Shown one piece after another: positions 8,288 to 17,304 of a stretch of 52,748 bases of DNA; the stretch's first letter is position 1; every line of letters begins with the position of its first letter. A model generated the notes under the pieces. It was given only the letters and a program-made list of their open reading frames with translations. It was not told the origin of the DNA and made no database searches. Position numbers and translations under genes: made by a program. The stretch comes from an uncultured Lachnospiraceae bacterium (lineage in GTDB: Bacteria; Bacillota; Clostridia; Lachnospirales; Lachnospiraceae). The stretch spans positions 1 through 52,748 of the forward strand of contig CAJUJY010000020.1 of the NCBI GenBank assembly GCA_910586555.1. Reading direction: 5' to 3'.

Positions 8288-9715
8288 ATGGTTATTTTTA
8301 TGTTAAGTGGAAACTTGCTGGATAAGATGAAGGCTGGAACCCGGTTAACCGTAAAAGAACAGTTCCAGCTTGTATTTTTTCTTAGTATCCCTGCAATTAT
8401 GGCACAGGTTACTTCTGTTATTATGCAATATACAGATGCCTCCATGGCTGGAAGCCTTGGTGCAGATGCATCTGCTTCTATTGGCCTTGTATCAAGTTCT
8501 ACATGGCTTTTTGGTGGTGTATGTGGTGCAGTGGCATCTGGTTTTTCAATACAGGCAGCACAAAGCATTGGAGGAGGAAGGACAAAAGAAGCAAGAAGCA
8601 TTATGCGCCAGTCTGTTATTACTGCCATAATAGCAAGCCTTGTCCTGGCAGCAGCAGGTACAGCAGCAGGGATAAACCTTCCAGCATGGCTTGGCGGTGC
8701 AGTAAAGATACAAAGTAATGCAAGGGTTTATTTTATAATATATGTACTGTCTTTGCCAGCTATACAGCTTAACAGGCTTGCAGGAGGGCTTTTGCAGTGC
8801 AGTGGCAATATGAAAGTACCTGGAATCCTTAATATTTTAATGTGTATTCTAGATGTATTTTTTAATTTCCTTTTAATTTTTAAAACAAGGCATATATACT
8901 TTTATGGGCTTAAAATTATAATTCCAGGCGCTGGCCTTGGTGTAGCTGGTGCAGCACTTGGGACAGCATTTTCACAGGTTTTAGTAGCAATACTTATGAC
9001 AGGCTTTTTATGTTTTAAGTCAGATGTTTTTAAAGTAAGGCGTGGTGAAAGCTGGAAACCGCACAGGGAATGTATATTAAGGGCAATAAAGCTTGCACTT
9101 CCTATCGGATGGGAAAACCTTATGATGTGTGGTGCCATGGTAGTTTCTACAAGGATAGTTGCACCACTTGGTTCTGTGGCAATCGCTGCCAATTCATTTG
9201 CTATTACAGCAGAAAGCCTCTGTTATATGCCAGGGTATGGCATAGCAGAAGCAGCAGCGGCCCTTACAGGGCAGTGCATAGGCGCAGGACGGAAAAAACT
9301 GGCAGCAAGGTTTGCAAAACTGGCTGTATGGTTTGGTATTATAAGCATGTCTTTAACAGGCGCAGCAATGTTTTTTGCAGCACCTGCAATGATGGCACTT
9401 TTAACGCCAGATCCGGCAATACAGAAGCTTGGTGTATCAGTGCTGCATATAGAGGCATTTGCAGAACCAATGTATGGTGCATCAATCGTTGCAGCGGGTT
9501 CATTCCGCGGGGCAGGTGATACACTAATTCCAAGCATAATGAATTTCTGTAGCATATGGTTTGTACGCATCACACTTGCTATAATATTAACAGGCAGGTT
9601 TGCACTGAAAGGCGCATGGATTGCAATGTGTATAGAGTTATGTTTCCGTGGCATTATTTTTATGGCCCGCCTTTATAGTGGAAAATGGATTACAAAAACA
9701 GGCGCACTGTCTTAA
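8288..9715 (+). CDS. MATE-family multidrug/Na+ antiporter
   Basis: A 475-residue membrane exporter with about twelve hydrophobic segments. The N-terminus ends in KEQFQLVFFLSIPAIMAQV and the conserved YTDASMAGSLGADASASIGL, which match the MATE start; the second half repeats the fold beginning near ALPIGWENLMMCGAMVVSTR. The reaction is export of cationic drugs or metabolites against Na+ or H+; the substrate cannot be read. ATG at 8288 has a GAAAGG only two bases away, so ATG at 8300 may be the true start (GAAAGG then 14 nt away). It is a single-gene unit with its own promoter and terminator. Confidence 0.93.
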   Translation: MVIFMLSGNLLDKMKAGTRLTVKEQFQLVFFLSIPAIMAQVTSVIMQYTDASMAGSLGADASASIGLVSSSTWLFGGVCGAVASGFSIQAAQSIGGGRTKEARSIMRQSVITAIIASLVLAAAGTAAGINLPAWLGGAVKIQSNARVYFIIYVLSLPAIQLNRLAGGLLQCSGNMKVPGILNILMCILDVFFNFLLIFKTRHIYFYGLKIIIPGAGLGVAGAALGTAFSQVLVAILMTGFLCFKSDVFKVRRGESWKPHRECILRAIKLALPIGWENLMMCGAMVVSTRIVAPLGSVAIAANSFAITAESLCYMPGYGIAEAAAALTGQCIGAGRKKLAARFAKLAVWFGIISMSLTGAAMFFAAPAMMALLTPDPAIQKLGVSVLHIEAFAEPMYGASIVAAGSFRGAGDTLIPSIMNFCSIWFVRITLAIILTGRFALKGAWIAMCIELCFRGIIFMARLYSGKWITKTGALS

Positions 9716-9734
9716 AAAACAGGCGCCTGTTTTT
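9694..9734 (+). terminator. Intrinsic terminator of the MATE gene
   Basis: A 12-bp stem AAAAACAGGCGC / GCGCCTGTTTTT overlaps the last codons of the gene and ends in a T-run. A second, overlapping palindrome shares the right arm. Confidence 0.75.
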
Positions 9735-9767
9735 ATAAGCACCAAGCGTTTCTAATATCCGCCTGGC

Positions 9768-11825
9768 TTATTGTATCCTTATCCAGTAACTGGTATTATA
9801 TAATCCGTTGTTGTCTTTGTCTGCTTCACTATCCCCAGTATCTGCATTATCCGTATTGCTTATACTTTCCCCAGTATCTGCATCTTCATTATTATTGTTA
9901 TTATTTGGTGCCTGGTATTCTATGCCAATCTGGTATTTACCTTTACCAAGGCCTTCTAACGGGATGGAAACAGTATAAATATGTTTTTTAAAAATCTGGG
10001 TAAGCTGTGTTGTATCATCAAAGTGCTGTATAAAAACACTTTCATCATTATACAAAAATACTTTCTGTACTGTATGGTCTTTACATGATATCTGGAGAAT
10101 GTTCCCACAGAGTGAAAATGAAAGTTTCTTTTTTATGTTGCCAGGCAGAAGGTTATCCTGGCTAAAACCAGGAGGAAGGCTTCCAGAGGCAGGGCCATAC
10201 AGCCTGCCAATATATAACGGCTTTCCTTCTTCTTTTACAGTGCTTGTTATATCAGCAAGGTTAAAATCAAGGAACTTGGCAACAAAAAAATCATTTTCAC
10301 ATGAAATATCTGTAACACATTCATTAGTATCATAATTATAGCCAAGAATTTTAGCACGGCTTTTTATTTCATCATCTTTTATATTAGCACACATTGCATA
10401 AATACAGTTATTCTTCTGGTCAAATTCAACATTTGAACGTGTAATTGAAAGTGGTACAGGAATAAACTTGTCCATATGTGCGGACATATTAGTTTCATTA
10501 ATGGTAAATACCATTAAATTAGACTTCTCTACATTGTCAAAATATTTTACAGGCCTGCGGTTTGCCGTATGGTTGTCAAAAAATGCAATCTGGACTTTTT
10601 TACAGCCATTTTCAATGGTACGTCCAAGGATTTTAACCCCGTGCTGCTGGAAAAACCATTTTGTATCTTTACCAGGTGTTAAAACTTTACCAGCCTGCTT
10701 TGTATTCTGGTAAAAAACAGGATTGGCAAGCAGCCATACTATTTCATTAGCCTTAAGGTCTATTTTAGCTATTGTGTGTATATTGCGGTAAGAAGCGATT
10801 ACAGCATCTTCTTCAGGAATATATTCAAATGAATTTACATGCGCCCAGTCATACCTTGTTATATATGTTTTGTCAAAAAGGCTGTTGGCATTTACTGACC
10901 TTAAAACTTCCCCTGTATCCTTATCAATTTCGTCAATAGTATTTTCCATATAGTTATCATCCATTGAACTTGTTGCCATAAGTATATTACCATCATTTTC
11001 TTTGGAAACTGCCCAGTGGTGGAAACCTGATTTATGGTAAATATTCCTGTATATGCGCCCGGTTAAATCTGTTTCATATGCAATAACTGAATGTGCATTG
11101 CCATAATTAGGCCTGCGCATCCTTTTATCAGGCACAAGCAGATGGCCATTGGAAAGCATATGCACACCATAAGGGTGTACAGGCATTGTAAGGTACCAGC
11201 GTATATTGCCTTTACTGTCAAATGCATAATTAACACTGCTGTAACCGCCTGTGGCCATAATAAAAGGCGCAGTGCTGCCACCATGCCTGGTAATGGAAAG
11301 GCTGTTACGTAAAACTTTGCCTATCCTTGAACACCGTACCCGTATTATACTGCTTTGCAGTTCATTATTATCCTTGTCAAGCAGGTAAAATGTTATGGTG
11401 TTTATACAGCCTTCATACATTCCAAGTACAGGAACCTGGTGTTTTGTAGTAAATGTTTCATCACAGTTTGTATAATCACCTGAACCCCTGCGGCCTTTAA
11501 TTGTATACTTTACCTTGCAGGGTTCGCTGGTATTAAACACCATAAGCCCTGTTAATGGTGAATATCCAAAAGGGTTAGCAATAAACAGGGCATTATAAAA
11601 CTTGTAATGCCCTTTATTAAGTATATTTTCTATAACAATGTCTTTCCTTCTGCATATATCAGCAGAAGGCCTTATCTGTTTCTCAATATTCGATGAATAA
11701 TTTCTTCCATCAATATATGGTTCATTTATTTTTAACGCTTCATTCTTAAGCCATTCTGTATCCTGGATATTTACATTGTACAATAACTTCTTAAACCTGG
11801 TGGTTATACGTTTTTTACCTGCCAT
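9768..11825 (-). CDS. Arylsulfotransferase (ASST family), no signal peptide
   Basis: A 685-residue member of the arylsulfotransferase family (AssT), which moves sulfate between phenolic compounds without PAPS. The beta-propeller signature is present: an HH pair at 269-270, DWAHVNSFEY with His329, ASYRNIHTIAKID with Arg347, and FFQQHGVKILG with His395, the likely sulfohistidine. His329 and Arg347 are 18 apart, as in E. coli AssT (His356/Arg374). Proteobacterial AssT is periplasmic and has a signal peptide; here the N-terminus (MAGKKRITTRFKKLLYNV) is basic and not hydrophobic. A low-complexity Asn/Asp/Ser/Gly insert with DTGES repeats lies near the C-terminus (about residues 640-675). An AGGAGG site precedes the ATG at 11 nt. 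Monocistronic. Confidence 0.88.
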   Translation of the reverse strand: MAGKKRITTRFKKLLYNVNIQDTEWLKNEALKINEPYIDGRNYSSNIEKQIRPSADICRRKDIVIENILNKGHYKFYNALFIANPFGYSPLTGLMVFNTSEPCKVKYTIKGRRGSGDYTNCDETFTTKHQVPVLGMYEGCINTITFYLLDKDNNELQSSIIRVRCSRIGKVLRNSLSITRHGGSTAPFIMATGGYSSVNYAFDSKGNIRWYLTMPVHPYGVHMLSNGHLLVPDKRMRRPNYGNAHSVIAYETDLTGRIYRNIYHKSGFHHWAVSKENDGNILMATSSMDDNYMENTIDEIDKDTGEVLRSVNANSLFDKTYITRYDWAHVNSFEYIPEEDAVIASYRNIHTIAKIDLKANEIVWLLANPVFYQNTKQAGKVLTPGKDTKWFFQQHGVKILGRTIENGCKKVQIAFFDNHTANRRPVKYFDNVEKSNLMVFTINETNMSAHMDKFIPVPLSITRSNVEFDQKNNCIYAMCANIKDDEIKSRAKILGYNYDTNECVTDISCENDFFVAKFLDFNLADITSTVKEEGKPLYIGRLYGPASGSLPPGFSQDNLLPGNIKKKLSFSLCGNILQISCKDHTVQKVFLYNDESVFIQHFDDTTQLTQIFKKHIYTVSIPLEGLGKGKYQIGIEYQAPNNNNNNEDADTGESISNTDNADTGDSEADKDNNGLYNTSYWIRIQ

Positions 11826-12244
11826 TTGTGGGCAATCCTCCTGATTATATCAATATGTTTTTTCAAGAATACCGCTGGCATTCTGCCATTGGCAAACCAG
11901 ATATTATAAAACATTATATTCCCTGGTTTATAAATAGTATCCCAGACTTTATATTATAAATGCCTTATTATTTATAGTTTATGCCATTTATAGTGACAGG
12001 CAGTGTTTAACACCAGAATACACACGTTTTATGCAAAACAACACAAAACGGCATCAGAAAACCCGTACCACTGGCAAAAACAAGCCAGAAAACACTAGAT
12101 TTAACAAGCCGTGTAAATAACAATGCCCTCTATATTATTGTAAATTGTCTTCTATAATTTATACATTTAATACATTGACATGATAGAATTATTTTTTGTC
12201 AAAATTAAGGTTATTTTGTGGCATATTTATGTTCTGGAATAATA
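11826..12244. other. Gene-free intergenic stretch
   Basis: No open frame, RNA gene or repeat copy was recognised. It should hold the promoter of the arylsulfotransferase gene; two TATAAT boxes lie on the minus strand near 11910-11930 within an AAACCAG/CTGGTTT inverted repeat (11894-11930), but no convincing -35 box is seen. Confidence 0.5.
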
Positions 12245-12273
12245 TTGAACATATATTTACATTATGGTAAAAT
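12245..12273 (+). promoter_or_regulatory. Promoter of the aldo/keto reductase gene
   Basis: TTGAAC, 17 nt, TAAAAT with TGG before the -10 box, the same extended form as the MATE gene promoter. It is followed by a short dyad around TGGTAAAATTAACCA. Confidence 0.65.
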
Positions 12274-12332
12274 TAACCATGCTGGCAGAAAATTTTATTG
12301 CCATAATAATATGACTGGAATGGAGGTTTTAT

Positions 12333-13310
12333 ATGGAGTACCGCAGTGTTGGAAAATCAGGTTTAAAAGTAAGTGAAATTGCATTAGGAAGCTGGATGAC
12401 AGAACTTGCAGGGAGTGAAAAAATGCAGGTTGCAGAAGAAACAATAAGGCTTGCATATGATAAAGGTGTTAATTTCTTTGACTGTGCAGATGCCTATAGT
12501 GGCGGGGAGGCTGAAAAGTTCCTTGGAAAAGTCCTTAAAGATTACAGAAGGAGCAGTTACGTTGTATCTTCCAAAGTATTCTTCCCTATGGGGCCAGGGG
12601 CTAATGAATGGGGGCTTTCAAGAAAACATATATTTGAAAGTATAGACAGGACACTTAAAAACATGCAAATGGATTATATTGATTTGTATTACTGCCACAG
12701 GTTTGATACTACTACCCCTATGGAGGAAACTTTAAGGGCATTAAGTGACCTTGTTGCCAAAGGCAAGATTTTATACTATGGTGTAAGTGAAGAATGGGGA
12801 GGTGCAAGGCTTGAAGAGGCACAAAGGATTATAGAAAAATACGGGCTTTATCCAATGGCTTCACTACAGCCCCAGTATAATATGGCAGACAGGTATATTG
12901 AACATGAAATAATGGGCATCTGTGAAAAATATGGCATAGGCATTACACCATTTTCACCACTTTCACAGGGGCTTCTAACAGGCAAATATAAAAAAGGAAA
13001 ACCTTATCCAGAAGGCTCCAGGGCAACACACCAGGCAGATAAACAGGTTAATAACCTTCTTACAGATGAAAACCTTGATAAAGTTGAAGCTTTAAGCAAG
13101 ATTGCAGAGGGCATTGGAATTACAATGCCAGTACTTGCACTTGCATGGATTTTAAGGAAAGATATTATAAGCAGTGTAATTACCGGTGCAAGCAGGCCTT
13201 CACAGCTTGAAGGCAATATCATTGCAAGTGGTATAAAGCTCTCACAGGACGTAATAGAAGAAATTGATAAAATACTTGGCTTTGTACCATTTGAAAGGCA
13301 TGTAGGGTAA
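12333..13310 (+). CDS. Aldo/keto reductase, AKR6-like
   Basis: A 325-residue NADPH-dependent carbonyl reductase with a TIM-barrel fold, cytoplasmic. The catalytic tetrad can be placed: Asp50 and Tyr55 in FFDCADAYSGG, Lys81 in VSSKVFF and His122 in YYCHRFD. The nucleotide-binding end reads VITGASRPSQLEGNI. Length and the SVGKSGLKVSEIALGSW start match the voltage-channel beta-subunit-like group. GGAGG lies 7 nt before the ATG. It is followed after 18 nt by a MIF-like gene, forming a two-gene operon that ends at a strong terminator. The physiological substrate is unknown. Confidence 0.93.
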   Translation: MEYRSVGKSGLKVSEIALGSWMTELAGSEKMQVAEETIRLAYDKGVNFFDCADAYSGGEAEKFLGKVLKDYRRSSYVVSSKVFFPMGPGANEWGLSRKHIFESIDRTLKNMQMDYIDLYYCHRFDTTTPMEETLRALSDLVAKGKILYYGVSEEWGGARLEEAQRIIEKYGLYPMASLQPQYNMADRYIEHEIMGICEKYGIGITPFSPLSQGLLTGKYKKGKPYPEGSRATHQADKQVNNLLTDENLDKVEALSKIAEGIGITMPVLALAWILRKDIISSVITGASRPSQLEGNIIASGIKLSQDVIEEIDKILGFVPFERHVG

Positions 13311-13328
13311 AGAAAGGAGAAGGTAAAA

Positions 13329-13673
13329 ATGCCATTTATTAATTCAAAAGTAACTGTTAAAATGACAGACAGCCAGAAAGAAGCTGTTAAGAAAAGACTT
13401 GGTGAAGCTATAACATTAATTCCAGGAAAGTCAGAAAACTGGCTTATGGCAGGATTTGAAGACGGGTATGATTTATATTTCCAGGGAAATAAAAACGGGG
13501 AAAGCGCATTTGTGGAAGTTAAAATATTTGGTTCTGCAAGCAGCAGTGTATATAATAATATGACTTCTGTAATCTGCAATATACTTAATGAAGAACTTAA
13601 AATACCAAAGGACAGGATATACGTAAAATACGAAGAAAATGCCCACTGGGGCTGGAATGGAAGTAATTTCTAG
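13329..13673 (+). CDS. MIF/phenylpyruvate tautomerase-like protein
   Basis: A 114-residue protein of the tautomerase/MIF superfamily. After loss of Met the N-terminus is Pro (MPFINSKVTVKMT), the catalytic base of this family; the second half follows the MIF layout, with VEVKIFGSASSSVYNNMTSVICNIL and IYVKYEENAHWGWNGSNF at the end. MIF homologues tautomerise keto-enol substrates such as phenylpyruvate; the bacterial role is usually unknown. GAAAGGAG precedes the start. Co-transcription with the aldo/keto reductase suggests both act on a carbonyl compound (inference). Confidence 0.85.
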   Translation: MPFINSKVTVKMTDSQKEAVKKRLGEAITLIPGKSENWLMAGFEDGYDLYFQGNKNGESAFVEVKIFGSASSSVYNNMTSVICNILNEELKIPKDRIYVKYEENAHWGWNGSNF

Positions 13674-13701
13674 AATATAATGGTGCCATAAACCAGAGCA
13701 G

Positions 13702-13743
13702 GCCCTTTAAACCCATGCTTTTTAAGCGGCGGGTTTAAAGGGC
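13702..13743 (+). terminator. Strong intrinsic terminator between convergent genes
   Basis: A perfect 13-bp stem GCCCTTTAAACCC / GGGTTTAAAGGGC is followed by TTGTTTGTTTTT on the plus strand. It ends the reductase-tautomerase operon; it lies 51 nt past the alaS stop and may weakly serve that gene too. Confidence 0.9.
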
Positions 13744-13793
13744 TTGTTTGTTTTTACAAAAAACCTCTGCAAATATTGTTAATTATTTTTATT

Positions 13794-16451
13794 CTATTCT
13801 GTTTGTCCTGCCAGTATCTCTGCTGCCTTTACTATAGCATCTTTTATGCCAGCAGGGTTTTTGCCGCCGGCCTGTGCCATATTAGGACGCCCGCCGCCGC
13901 CACCGCCGACAAGGGAAGAAATCCCTTTTATAAGATTGCCTGCATGTGCACCTTTTTTAATTGCCTTATCTGTTGCCATTGCAAGCAGCGAAACTTTGCC
14001 TCCTGTATGTGAAGCAAGGACTACAACACCTTCACCAATCTTTGCTTTCATTTTGTCACCAAGGTTTCTTAGCCCGTTCATATCCACATCAGGCACTTCC
14101 ATTGCAAGCAGTTTTATTCCGTTTATTTCCTGTATCTGGCTGTCTGCATCATCTGCTGCACCACTTGCAAGTTTTGCCTTAAGCTTTTCGTTCTCACTGT
14201 GGAGTGTTTTAATTTCTTCCTGCATGGATTTTATTTTTTTAGAAAGCTGTAAAGGTTCTGACTTAACGGCACGTGAAGCTTTATAAAGTTCATTTTCAAT
14301 ATTGTTAAAATATTTTATAAGACCTGTGCCTGTAAGTGCCTCTATACGCCTTACCCCGGCTGCAACCCCGCTTTCTGAAATTATCTTCATATATGAAATA
14401 ACACTTGTGTTTTGTACATGTGTGCCACCGCAAAGCTCTGTACTGAAATCCCCCATGCGCACTACTCTTACACTGTCACCATACTTTTCACCAAACAGTG
14501 CCATAGCACCAGTTTTCTTAGCTTCTTCAAGGCCCATTACATCTGTCCTTACTTCAAGCCCTGCCGCAATCTGTCCATTAACCAGGTCTTCGGTCTTTTT
14601 AATTTCTTCCGGGGTCATTGCCTGGAAATGTGAAAAGTCAAAGCGGAGCCTTTCTGAGTCAACATATGAACCAGCCTGTTCAACATGTGTGCCAAGTACA
14701 ATGCGCAGTGCTTTCTGCAAAAGATGGGTTGCACTATGGTTCTTAGCTGTAGACATACGTTTTTTCCTGTCTACTTGCAGTGCTACAATATCACCCATTT
14801 TAAACATGCCATTTGTAACCACGCCTGCATGCCCTGTTTTGCCGCCCTGGAGGTTTATTGTATCAGTTACCTGGAACATGCTTCCATCATTTGCCATAAT
14901 AACCCCGGTATCTGCCTGCTGCCCGCCCATAGTTGCATAAAACGGTGTCTGGCTTGTAATAATTGTGCCCTTGTCACCATCTGCCAGTGCCTGTACAACT
15001 TCTGTTTCTGTTGTTAAAGCTGTAATTACTGACTCAGATTCCAGCATGCCATATCCTGTAAATTCTGTTTTAAGCGAAGGGTCAAGCTGCTGGTATACTG
15101 TTTCTTCTGCACCCATGTAATTAGTGGTTTTGTGTGCATCATGGGCTTTTTTCTTCTGTTCTTCCATTGCAGCCTTAAAACCTGCTTCATCTACAGAATA
15201 ACCCTTTTCCCCAAGTATTTCTGTTGTAAGGTCAAATGGGAAACCATATGTGTCATATAATTTAAATGCATCTTCACCAGAAAGTTCCTTAACACCAGAT
15301 TTTTCTAAATTTTCCTGCATTTCATTAAGGATGCTAAGCCCCTGGTCTATTGTTTTATCAAATTTATCTTCTTCCTGGGAAAGCACATTAAGAATAAATT
15401 CCTTTTTTTCATCAAGTTCAGGGTAACCGTCTTTTGATTCATTTATAACTGTCTGTGCAAGTTCTGCCATAAATTTATGGTTTATGCCAAGGCTGCGCCC
15501 ATGGCGCACAGCACGCCTTATAAGGCGGCGCAGTACATATCCCCTGCCCATGTTTGACGGCATAATCCCGTCTGAAACCATAAATGTTGAAGAACGTATA
15601 TGGTCTGTAACCAGCCGTATTGAAATATCCTTTATATCATCTTCATGGTAAGTTATACCTGCAAGCAGGCATATTTTATCACGTATTGCCTTCATTGTAT
15701 CAATATCAAATACAGAGTCTGCCCCCTGTACTACAACTGCAAGGCGTTCAAGCCCCATTCCTGTATCTATATTTTTATTCTCAAGCTCTGTATAGTTACC
15801 ATGGCCATCACCATTAAACTGTGTGAACACATTGTTCCATACTTCCATAAATCTGTCGCAGTCACAGCCAACCTTACAGTCCTCCCTGCCACAGCCATAT
15901 TCTTCACCCCTGTCATAGTAAATCTCGGAACAAGGCCCGCAAGGGCCAGCACCATGTTCCCAGAAATTATCACATTCCCCGTTCTCATCACGGTAAAAAC
16001 GTGTAATTTTTTCTGCTGGTACTCTTATTTCATTTGTCCATATATTAAATGCTTCATCATCTTCACCATAAACTGAAGGATAAAGGCGTTCTGGTTCCAT
16101 TCCAATTACTTTTGTAAGAAATTCCCATGACCAGGCGATTGCTTCATGCTTAAAATAATCACCGAACGAAAAGTTGCCAAGCATTTCAAAAAATGTAAGG
16201 TGGCGCGCTGTCTTTCCTACATTTTCAATATCTACTGTACGGACACATTTCTGGCATGTTGCCACACGTTTCCTTGGAGGTATCTCCTGCCCTGTAAAAT
16301 ATGGCTTAAGTGGTGCCATTCCCGCCATTATAAGCAATGAACTGTTATCATTATGGGGAACAAGTGAAAAACTCTTCATTACAAGATGTTCCTTGCTCTC
16401 AAAAAAACCAAGATACATTTTACGGAGTTCATTTACACTGTACTTTTTCAT
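13794..16451 (-). CDS. alaS: Alanyl-tRNA synthetase
   Basis: An 885-residue class II synthetase that charges tRNA-Ala. Domains in order: the catalytic core (RKMYLGFFESKEHLVMKSFSL, MAGMAPLKPYFTG, the motif 2 region with HLTFFEMLGNFSFGDYF), the tRNA-binding region, an editing domain with the zinc-site patterns NHSATHLLQKALR and STELCGGTHVQN, and the C-terminal oligomerisation/DHHA1 domain with the glycine-rich GGGGGGRPNMAQAGG. ATG at 16451 is chosen because AAAGAGG lies 5 nt upstream; an in-frame TTG seven codons earlier has no support. No T-box was recognised in the leader. Monocistronic; upstream lies the 623-bp inverted-repeat element. Confidence 0.98.
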   Translation of the reverse strand: MKKYSVNELRKMYLGFFESKEHLVMKSFSLVPHNDNSSLLIMAGMAPLKPYFTGQEIPPRKRVATCQKCVRTVDIENVGKTARHLTFFEMLGNFSFGDYFKHEAIAWSWEFLTKVIGMEPERLYPSVYGEDDEAFNIWTNEIRVPAEKITRFYRDENGECDNFWEHGAGPCGPCSEIYYDRGEEYGCGREDCKVGCDCDRFMEVWNNVFTQFNGDGHGNYTELENKNIDTGMGLERLAVVVQGADSVFDIDTMKAIRDKICLLAGITYHEDDIKDISIRLVTDHIRSSTFMVSDGIMPSNMGRGYVLRRLIRRAVRHGRSLGINHKFMAELAQTVINESKDGYPELDEKKEFILNVLSQEEDKFDKTIDQGLSILNEMQENLEKSGVKELSGEDAFKLYDTYGFPFDLTTEILGEKGYSVDEAGFKAAMEEQKKKAHDAHKTTNYMGAEETVYQQLDPSLKTEFTGYGMLESESVITALTTETEVVQALADGDKGTIITSQTPFYATMGGQQADTGVIMANDGSMFQVTDTINLQGGKTGHAGVVTNGMFKMGDIVALQVDRKKRMSTAKNHSATHLLQKALRIVLGTHVEQAGSYVDSERLRFDFSHFQAMTPEEIKKTEDLVNGQIAAGLEVRTDVMGLEEAKKTGAMALFGEKYGDSVRVVRMGDFSTELCGGTHVQNTSVISYMKIISESGVAAGVRRIEALTGTGLIKYFNNIENELYKASRAVKSEPLQLSKKIKSMQEEIKTLHSENEKLKAKLASGAADDADSQIQEINGIKLLAMEVPDVDMNGLRNLGDKMKAKIGEGVVVLASHTGGKVSLLAMATDKAIKKGAHAGNLIKGISSLVGGGGGGRPNMAQAGGKNPAGIKDAIVKAAEILAGQTE

Positions 16452-16650
16452 TCTTACCTCTTTCCTATACAAAGCTTATATTGGTAATCTTCTTTTATAC
16501 ATAACCTTTGCATAATATTTTAATATTGTATAAGTTGTGACATCATCCCCTGCTTAAAAAGATGGAGGGACTTCCTTTCATACATGTTAAACCAGCAGGT
16601 TCTGGTATTTAATTATAAATTAACAGGTATTTTATGTCAATCATTAGCAG

Positions 16651-17273
16651 TATGCATATACGTCCGTTTCATAAATTTATGTGTAAACTGAAGATAATTT
16701 ATAGTTATCCGTGGTTTATTTTAAATGGGGGAAATATTATACCCTGGCAGTTTATAAAAGTACTTCCTGCAAATCCTCTGTACTAAATGATATTGTGTTA
16801 CAGCTACATATGTGGCAGTACTTAATAACAGTATAAAAATACATTTTACATAGGACATAAAAATTTTTCAAATGGTTTAAATTTCATGGAAAAACATAAA
16901 TCCAAAAAAATTTTACAGATAAATTAATTATTATTATAAATAATAGCTAATATGTGCTGCATATTTTGTACTTATATAATAAATACAAAAACCATATATG
17001 TATATTTAAAATTTTTAAGTAAACATATATAAAAGACAAATGTTAATTCTTCCATGTAGCGTAGTAACATGCGGACAGTTTTATATATTTTCTGTAAAAG
17101 GCACTATAGTGTTGTGCGCCTATCGTAGTGGGAACGTGCCTGCTACAGAAAATATATAAAACTACTGCATGTACATAAACTGTAATATATACAAAAATAC
17201 AATGCAGGATAACTATAAATTATCTCTTGTTTATATACAATCAAAAATTTATGAAACGGACGTGGTATGCATA
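16651..17273. mobile_element. 623-bp element with ~60-bp imperfect inverted ends, no ORF (MITE-like)
   Basis: The left end 16651-16710 and right end 17207-17273 are inverted copies: TATGCATA, ACGTCCGTTTCATAAATTT, then after a variable part GATAATTTATAGTTATCC. The inside is very AT-rich, contains no open frame of note, and carries a long hairpin at 17067-17172. This fits a miniature inverted-repeat transposable element or a decayed insertion sequence. No clear target duplication was found. An invertible DNA segment is a less likely alternative. It lies between ribF and alaS, so it separates the nusA operon from the alaS promoter. Confidence 0.65.
17067..17172. repeat. Long internal hairpin of the 623-bp element
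   Basis: A perfect 20-bp stem (17077-17096 with 17144-17163) is extended outward by ACATGC/GCATGT and inward by AGGCAC/GTGCCT, leaving an apical loop of about 30 nt with GTGCGCC. It could extrude as a cruciform or form a stable RNA; the role is unknown. Confidence 0.75.
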
Positions 17274-17304
17274 GCGTAATTATTTGCCAGGCCACGTACA
17301 TGTT

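Noticed and set aside
16452..16650. T-box leader for alaS (also looked for before hisS)
   Set aside because: The conserved antiterminator pattern TGGNACCGCG was not found on the correct strand in either leader.
16651..17273. Invertible promoter segment
   Set aside because: The inverted ends are longer and more divergent than in typical invertons, no outward consensus promoter was found, and the neighbour alaS is essential. Not excluded, so kept only as an alternative.
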